Of a stretch of 64,000 nucleotides of DNA, positions 59,319 through 64,000 are shown in pieces. Each line of letters begins with the position of its first letter. Positions within the stretch are counted from its first letter, which is position 1. The stretch covers positions 102,572-166,571 of the forward strand of contig CBDFGB010000031.1 in NCBI GenBank assembly GCA_965246915.1, read 5' to 3'. The DNA is from CAVRQM01 sp965246915. Its GTDB lineage: Bacteria > Pseudomonadota > Alphaproteobacteria > Acetobacterales > Acetobacteraceae. Below the pieces are notes generated by a model that did not search any database, was not told where the DNA came from, and saw nothing but the letters and a program-made list of their open reading frames with translations. The translations under genes and the position numbers were made by a program.

Positions 59319-60100
59319 CGCAGGTTGGTCAGCGTCGAGAGCATCTGATCGCCCGCCGTGATGACCTTGCTGTTCATTTCGTAGGCGCGCTGGGCGGTGA
59401 TCAGGTTGCTGATCTCGGTCACCACGTTGACGTTGGACGTCTCCACGAAGCCCTGCAGCACCGAGCCGAACCCCGGCGCTCCGGGCGCGCCGGTGACCGC
59501 GGTGCCCGAGGCCGCGCTTTGCAGGTAGAGGTTGCCGCCCTGCGCATCCAACCCGGTCTCGTTGGGAAACGTCGCGAGTTCGAGCTGTCCCACGAGCTGG
59601 GTGGCGATCTGTCCGTCGATCGTCGCCTGGACCTGGCCGCCGGCGTTGATGGTGACGGTGGTGGCGTTGGCCGGCACGGTGATGCCGGGCTGCACGACCA
59701 GGCCGTCGGACGTCACGATCTGCCCTTCCGGCGAGAGCGAAAAGGCGCCGTCGCGGGTGTAGGCGGTGTCGCCGGACGCGAGCGTCACCTGGAAATAGCC
59801 GTTGCCGCGCACCGCGAGGTCGAGGCTGTTGGACGTTTGCTGCAGATTGCCCTGTTCGTTGATGCGGTAGATCGCCGCCGCCCGCACGCCGAGTCCCACC
59901 TGCGCGCCCGACGGCACGAGCGAGCCCGTGTCGGACGAGGTCGAGCCGACGCGGCGGAGATTCTGATAGATCAGGTCTTGGAACTCGGCGCGCGACCGCT
60001 TGAAACCGGTCGTCGTCATGTTGGCGATGTTGTTGGAGATCACCTCCACGTTGGTCTGTTGCGCCTGCATTCCGGTGCTGGCGATGTCGAGCGAGCGCAT
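59315..60100 (-). CDS. flgG: Flagellar distal rod protein FlgG
   Basis: 261 residues, the standard length. N-terminal MRSLDIASTGMQAQQTNVEVISNNIANMTTTGFKR and the C-terminal NVVTEISNLITAQRAYEMNSKVI coiled-coil motif are diagnostic of rod proteins, with LAVRGNGYFQVTL in the middle. Follows flgF with 28 bases between. Confidence 0.96.
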   Translation of the reverse strand: MRSLDIASTGMQAQQTNVEVISNNIANMTTTGFKRSRAEFQDLIYQNLRRVGSTSSDTGSLVPSGAQVGLGVRAAAIYRINEQGNLQQTSNSLDLAVRGNGYFQVTLASGDTAYTRDGAFSLSPEGQIVTSDGLVVQPGITVPANATTVTINAGGQVQATIDGQIATQLVGQLELATFPNETGLDAQGGNLYLQSAASGTAVTGAPGAPGFGSVLQGFVETSNVNVVTEISNLITAQRAYEMNSKVITAGDQMLSTLTNLR

Positions 60101-60128
60101 GGCGTGATCCTGCGGGTCGGCGGGCGGT

Positions 60129-60872
60129 TCAGATCGGACGCTGCGAGAGCTTGTCGATCGCGTTGCTCTGACGATCGGCCTCCGCCTGGACGTATTGTGC
60201 GACGAACTGGAATTCGCGCAGGTCGGTCATCATGCGCGAGATCTCGGCGACCGCCTGCACGTTGCTGCCCTCGACCGCGCCCTGGACGATGCGCGGCGTG
60301 GCGACCGGCGTGGTCGGCGTCTCGGCCGCGAGGCGCTGGTCGCCCTCCGCCTTCAGCCGCAACGGATCCTTGGCGGCGACGACCGCGATCGTGCCGATCT
60401 GGCCGTTCTCGCTGCTGATCGTGCCGTCGGCGGCCACGGTGACGCGCGTGTCGGCCGGCGAGAGGGTCAACGGCTGGCCGCCGCGGTCGAGCAGGGCGTC
60501 GCCGTCGTCATCGACGATGCCGCCGGTCGGCGACAGACCGAAATGACCGGCGCGCGTGAGCCGCACGCCCGCCGCGGTGCGCACGGTGAAGAAGCCGCCG
60601 GCCTCGCCGATCGCGAGGTCGAGCGGATTGCCGGTCGTGGTGATCGGGCCGGGCCGCTGGTCGCGCCAGGTCGCGTGGTCCTGCACGAACGACAGCACCC
60701 GATCACCCCGCGTCCGCCCGACGCCGGGCTCGCGCAGCAGCCAGTCGCTGAACAGCATGCGCTGGGCACGAAACCCGGCGGTGTTGACGTTGGCGACGTT
60801 GCCGGCGGTGACATCCATCGCCCGCTGCTGCGCCACGAGGCGGCTCAGCGCGATCACCGTTCCATTCTGCAC
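60129..60872 (-). CDS. flgF: Flagellar proximal rod protein FlgF
   Basis: 247 residues from a GTG start with GGAG 8 bases upstream; it gives QNGTVIALSRLVAQQRAMDVTAGNVANVNTAGFRA, aligning with FlgF N-termini. An ATG 15 codons upstream is possible but has no comparable site. The C-terminus NVQAVAEISRMMTDLREFQFVAQYVQAE is the rod-protein coiled coil. Divergent from fliL, with 211 bases between the genes holding both promoters. Confidence 0.92.
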   Translation of the reverse strand: MQNGTVIALSRLVAQQRAMDVTAGNVANVNTAGFRAQRMLFSDWLLREPGVGRTRGDRVLSFVQDHATWRDQRPGPITTTGNPLDLAIGEAGGFFTVRTAAGVRLTRAGHFGLSPTGGIVDDDGDALLDRGGQPLTLSPADTRVTVAADGTISSENGQIGTIAVVAAKDPLRLKAEGDQRLAAETPTTPVATPRIVQGAVEGSNVQAVAEISRMMTDLREFQFVAQYVQAEADRQSNAIDKLSQRPI

Positions 60873-61051
60873 GAGGAGGCTCCGTCGAAGGGACGTCGGG
60901 GCAAGCGCAATCGTCATGCCAGCCCCCGGAGCCCGGATCGCCGGACGAACCGGCCGGGACGCGGCAGATCCTGCCGATCCGCCCGCGCCCGCGCGGCAGC
61001 AAATGCCGGGTGGTTGAGACGCTGTTAACCCGGGCGAAGGAGGATCTTCGC

Positions 61052-61087
61052 ATGCAAGACCTCCCGCCGCGCGCGACCGTCCCATGA
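61052..61087 (+). promoter_or_regulatory. Leader ORF coupled to fliL
   Basis: An 11-codon ORF (MQDLPPRATVP) has a strong ribosome-binding site, GAAGGAGG, 8 bases before its ATG. Its stop overlaps the fliL start as ATGA. fliL has no ribosome-binding site of its own, so its translation probably depends on this leader. Confidence 0.5.
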
Positions 61088-61719
61088 GCAAGAGCAAGCC
61101 CGCCCCGGCGAAGCCGGACACGCCGGCCACGTCCGAGGCCGACGTGGCCACGTCGGCCAAAAAGAAAGGCAAGGGTAAGCTGCTGCTGATCGCCGTGCCG
61201 CTGCTGCTGGTGGCGATTCTTGCGGGCGGCTGGTTCAGCGGCGTGCTGCCCGGACTGCTCGGCATGGGCAGACCGGCCGAGGGCGGCGCGGCGGCGGCGC
61301 ATGGCAAGCCGGACGGGAATGGCAAGGCCGAAGGGCATGGCGCGGCCGAGGGCCATGGCGGCGCGGGCGGGCATGCCGCGGGCCCCGCCGACGTCGCCGC
61401 GAACGAACCGGGCGCGCCGATCTTCACCGAGGTGCCGCTGATCGTCGCCAATCTCAACACCAGCGCCAAGCGTCCGGTTTTCGTCAAACTGACCGCCAAG
61501 CTGGAGATCGCGCGCGCTGAGGATCGCGAGGCGATCACCGCCGCGATGCCGCGCCTGCTCGACATCTTCCAGACCTATCTGCGCGAGACCCGGCCGGAGG
61601 AACTGCAGGGTGCCGCCGGCACATGGCGGCTGCGCCAGGAGCTGATCGCGCGGGCGAACATCGCGGCGAGCCCGGCGCGAGTGCTCGACGTGCTGTTCAC
61701 CGAAATGCTGATCCAGTGA
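61084..61719 (+). CDS. fliL: Flagellar basal-body-associated protein FliL
   Basis: 211 residues. Cytoplasmic N-terminus rich in Lys, a single transmembrane helix (LLLIAVPLLLVAILAGGWF), a long Gly/His/Ala-rich linker, then the FliL stomatin-like periplasmic domain (VPLIVANLNTSAKRPVFVKLTAKLEIA, RLLDIFQTYLRETRPEELQG, LLDVLFTEMLIQ-type end). Acts at the stator ring near MotAB. The stop overlaps the fliM GTG start. Confidence 0.9.
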   Translation: MSKSKPAPAKPDTPATSEADVATSAKKKGKGKLLLIAVPLLLVAILAGGWFSGVLPGLLGMGRPAEGGAAAAHGKPDGNGKAEGHGAAEGHGGAGGHAAGPADVAANEPGAPIFTEVPLIVANLNTSAKRPVFVKLTAKLEIARAEDREAITAAMPRLLDIFQTYLRETRPEELQGAAGTWRLRQELIARANIAASPARVLDVLFTEMLIQ

Positions 61720-62768
61720 GCGAGACCGAGGGCGACGACGACGCGCTCGCCGCGGCCTGGGGCGCCGAGGCGGAGGGCGATGGGGACGGCACGCCCACGC
61801 GAGTCCTGAACCAGGCGGAAATCGACAGCCTGCTGGGGTTCGAGGGCGGCGCCGAGGGCGAGGACGCCCATTCCGGCATGCAGCGGATCATCAGCTCCGG
61901 CCTCGTCAGCTTCGAGCGGCTGCCGATGCTGGAGATTGTCTTCGACCGCCTGGTGCGCATCATGTCGACCAGCCTGCGCAATTTCACCTCCGACAACGTC
62001 GAGGTGGGGATCGACAACATCCTGAGCCTGCGCTTCGGCGACTACCTCAATTCCATTCCGCTGCCGGCGATGCTCGCGGTGTTCAAGGCCGACGAGTGGG
62101 ACAATTACGGCCTCATGGTGGTCGACAGCGCGATGATCTACTCGATCGTCGACGTACTGCTGGGCGGCAGGCGCGGCACCGCGGCGATGCGCATCGAGGG
62201 CCGGCCGTACACGACGATCGAGCGTACGTTGGTCGAGCGGCTGATCCAGGTCGTGCTGGCGGATCTGTCGGCCAGCTTCGACCCGCTGTGTCCGGTCACG
62301 TTCCGGTTCGAGCGCCTGGAGGTCAACCCGCGTTTCGCGGCGATCAGCCGGCTGTCGAACGCCGCGGTGCTGGCGCGGTTGCGTATCGACATGGAGGATC
62401 GTGGCGGCCGGCTCGAACTTCTGTTGCCGTACGCCACGCTCGAGCCGGTGCGCGAACTGCTGCTGCAGCAGTTCATGGGCGAGAAATTCGGCCGCGACTC
62501 GATCTGGGAGACGCATCTCGCCGAGGAATTGTGGAACACCGACATCGATCTCGACGTGGTGCTCGACGAGCAGGTCATGCGGTTGTCGGACGTGCTGCGT
62601 CTGGCGCCCGGAAGCCGCATCCTGCTGGCGGCGCGTCCCGGTGGCGTGGTGCGACTGCGCTGCGGCGGTGTCGCGCTGTTCGACGGCCGGGTGGGTCAGC
62701 GCAAGGGGCGTCTCGCCGTACGGGTCGAGCGCGACGTGCCGCGCCCCCCGCAGGACCCCGAGCGGTGA
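61716..62768 (+). CDS. fliM: Flagellar motor switch protein FliM
   Basis: 350 residues. VLNQAEIDSLLGF near the N-terminus is the conserved FliM motif (CheY-binding/LxQxEID segment), followed by the CheC-like middle domain (SFERLPMLEIVFDRLVRIMSTSLRN, GDYLNSIPLPAMLAVFKADEWDNYGLMVVDS, YTTIERTLVERLIQVVLADL), and the C-terminal SpoA domain (LRLAPGSRILLAARPGGVVRLRCGG region). GTG start in a GTGA overlap with fliL. Confidence 0.95.
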   Translation: MSETEGDDDALAAAWGAEAEGDGDGTPTRVLNQAEIDSLLGFEGGAEGEDAHSGMQRIISSGLVSFERLPMLEIVFDRLVRIMSTSLRNFTSDNVEVGIDNILSLRFGDYLNSIPLPAMLAVFKADEWDNYGLMVVDSAMIYSIVDVLLGGRRGTAAMRIEGRPYTTIERTLVERLIQVVLADLSASFDPLCPVTFRFERLEVNPRFAAISRLSNAAVLARLRIDMEDRGGRLELLLPYATLEPVRELLLQQFMGEKFGRDSIWETHLAEELWNTDIDLDVVLDEQVMRLSDVLRLAPGSRILLAARPGGVVRLRCGGVALFDGRVGQRKGRLAVRVERDVPRPPQDPER

Positions 62769-62828
62769 TCGCGAAGGCGGCATTCTGCGCCGCGACAAAC
62801 GCTTCGTTCAGCAATCCAGGTCAGCATC

Positions 62829-63326
62829 ATGGGCGGAATGGGCAATTGGCAATGGCTGCTCGATCTTCTCGTGGCGGTGCTGTTGGCGGCGACGCTGCTT
62901 CGGGCGCACCGCCTCGATCAGGCGCTGCGCGCGCTGCGTCGCGATAGCGTGGCGCTTGAGGCGCTGGTCAGCGGCTTCGATGCGACCGCGAAGCAGGCCC
63001 GCTCCGGGATCGAGACGTTACGCGACCTGTCGGACGGCTCCGCCCGCCGGGTCGAGCAGCAAGCAGCGACCGCGCTCGCCTTGCGTGATGACCTGGCTGA
63101 CCTGATCGAGCGCGGCGAGCGCCTGACCGAGCGATTGGATCACGCGATGCGCGCGGTGCGCACCGCATCCGGGCGCCACGAGAGCGTGGCTCTGCCAGCC
63201 CCTTCGCAAGCCACGCCGCCGCCCGCATCGGCATTTGGGCGTGCGTCCGCGTCGGTCGGCGAAGGCTCGCGAGTGCGCAGCAAGGCCGAGCGCGATCTTC
63301 TGATGGCGCTGCAGGCCGGCCGCTGA
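62829..63326 (+). CDS. DUF6468 flagellar-locus membrane protein
   Basis: 165 residues: one N-terminal helix (WLLDLLVAVLLAATLLRAHRL), then a long amphipathic coiled coil (LDQALRALRRDSVALEALVSGFDATAKQA and on), and a C-terminal SKAERDLLMALQAGR motif. The architecture and position between fliM and a MotE-like gene match DUF6468 of alphaproteobacterial flagellar operons. Precise role unknown; probably a motor accessory factor. Confidence 0.8.
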   Translation: MGGMGNWQWLLDLLVAVLLAATLLRAHRLDQALRALRRDSVALEALVSGFDATAKQARSGIETLRDLSDGSARRVEQQAATALALRDDLADLIERGERLTERLDHAMRAVRTASGRHESVALPAPSQATPPPASAFGRASASVGEGSRVRSKAERDLLMALQAGR

Positions 63327-63327
63327 C

Positions 63328-64000
63328 ATGACGCGCAACCCGCTTCCGCGGCCACGACTGTTGCCCGCGACCATGGCCGGGCTTGCCGTGCTGCTTGCCG
63401 TCAAGTCGGCCGGTCTGATCGGCGCGGCTTATGGCGCGGGAGACAGCCCGCCCCAGACACACGCCGCCGCGACCGCAGCGGGCCAGACGCAAGCCGCGGG
63501 CTCGGAGAGCAGGACGCAGCCGCCGTCGCATCCCGCCGCGGCGGCAGCGGCCGTGCCTTCGCCCCCGCCCGCACCCTCGCGCATGGCCGAAGCAGCCGCT
63601 CCGCCGCCGCCGACCCAGCCGCCGCCCGAGCCGCTGCCAAGTGCCGCGGAGCGTTCCCTGTTGCTCGACTTGCGCAAGCGTCGTGGCGAGCTCGATGCGC
63701 GCGCGGCTGCCCTGGACGAGCGCGAAGCGCTGGTTGCCGCCACGGAAAAGCGGATCGCGGTGCGCCTCGACGATCTCTCGTCGTTGCAGAAGCGGCTGGA
63801 GGCGCTGGAGGCGGCGCGGCGCGAGCGCGACGAGGCGAGCTGGCGCGGGCTGGTCCGCGTCTACGAGACCATGAAGCCGAAGGATGCCGCAGTGATCTTC
63901 AACGATTTGGATCCTCCCGTGCTGCTGCAGGTGGTCGACCGGATGAAGGACGGCAAGGCGGCCGCGATTCTGGCCGCCATGACGCCCGACCGTGCCCGGC
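63328..64000 (+). CDS. MotE-like flagellar protein, 3' truncated by the window end
   Basis: 224 residues visible. One N-terminal helix (TMAGLAVLLAVKSAGLIGAAY), a Pro/Ala-rich linker, then a coiled coil (ERSLLLDLRKRRGELDARAAALDEREALVAA) and the start of an MgtE-N-like domain (LVRVYETMKPKDAAVIFNDLDPPVLLQVVDRMKDGKAAAILAAM). This is the layout of MotE/YlxF-type proteins, chaperones of MotC and motor components. Starts one base after the previous stop (TGACATG). Confidence 0.85.
   Translation, partial: MTRNPLPRPRLLPATMAGLAVLLAVKSAGLIGAAYGAGDSPPQTHAAATAAGQTQAAGSESRTQPPSHPAAAAAAVPSPPPAPSRMAEAAAPPPPTQPPPEPLPSAAERSLLLDLRKRRGELDARAAALDEREALVAATEKRIAVRLDDLSSLQKRLEALEAARRERDEASWRGLVRVYETMKPKDAAVIFNDLDPPVLLQVVDRMKDGKAAAILAAMTPDRAR

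Overview
This is a 64 kb, high-GC bacterial chromosome segment from an alphaproteobacterium. I place it in the Rhodospirillales, probably near the Acetobacteraceae. The basis is the fused shikimate kinase/dehydroquinate synthase (AroKB), an L-sorbosone-dehydrogenase-type PQQ enzyme, flagellar genes in the order flgF-flgG-flgA-flgH divergent from fliL-fliM-DUF6468-MotE-like, and pervasive GC-rich codon use. The placement is an inference from gene content, not a phylogeny.

Layout. 1-5.6 kb: a complete oligopeptide-type ABC importer operon (binding protein, two permeases, two ATPases). 5.7-11.3 kb: a small membrane protein, a convergent 2-keto-3-deoxygluconate kinase, and a reverse-strand operon of sorbosone dehydrogenase, SDR reductase, folB and uvrC, with a perfect 25-bp palindrome between folB and the uvrC core. 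11.6-14 kb: a small accessory patch with a decayed MNT/HEPN toxin-antitoxin pair, a membrane pentapeptide-repeat protein and an apparently intact GNAT/DUF1778 toxin-antitoxin pair. 14-20.6 kb: a TAT-exported cyclase, uvrB, tRNA-Arg(CCU), a PhyH dioxygenase and a TIGR03032-type protein.

20.8-44 kb is dominated by surface and secreted proteins. A 4134-residue filamentous-haemagglutinin-family adhesin is followed by overlapping genes for a tandem-repeat protein and the type II secretion minor pseudopilins GspI, GspJ and GspK, so all five probably form one operon. Next come a reverse-strand Hint-domain protein, a PstS-like binding protein with a partial duplicated relic of itself, and a beta-helical, RTX-like protein with a near-identical 392-bp internal repeat. 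44-49.7 kb is mostly housekeeping: aroKB, xerD, accA and three proteins of unknown or uncertain function.

49.8-54.2 kb is a clearly foreign, AT-richer island. An IS1595-family element (28-bp terminal inverted repeats, 8-bp target duplication AAATTTTA) carries a coiled-coil/winged-helix gene, a densely base-paired non-coding segment and a small ORF. An IS5-family element has later inserted into that ORF, and the IS1595 transposase has an in-frame stop. The transposon sits exactly at the stop codon of a gene encoding an N-terminal P-loop ATPase joined to a C-terminal TIR domain, which looks like an anti-phage (NLR-like) protein. These are the most interesting parts of the window.

54.3-57.5 kb: a KefB-type antiporter core without the RCK domain, an MFS transporter, and an OmpR-like regulator with a degenerate receiver domain. 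57.6-64 kb: flagellar genes flgH, flgA, flgG, flgF (reverse) and fliL, fliM, a DUF6468 protein and a MotE-like protein (forward, cut by the window end).
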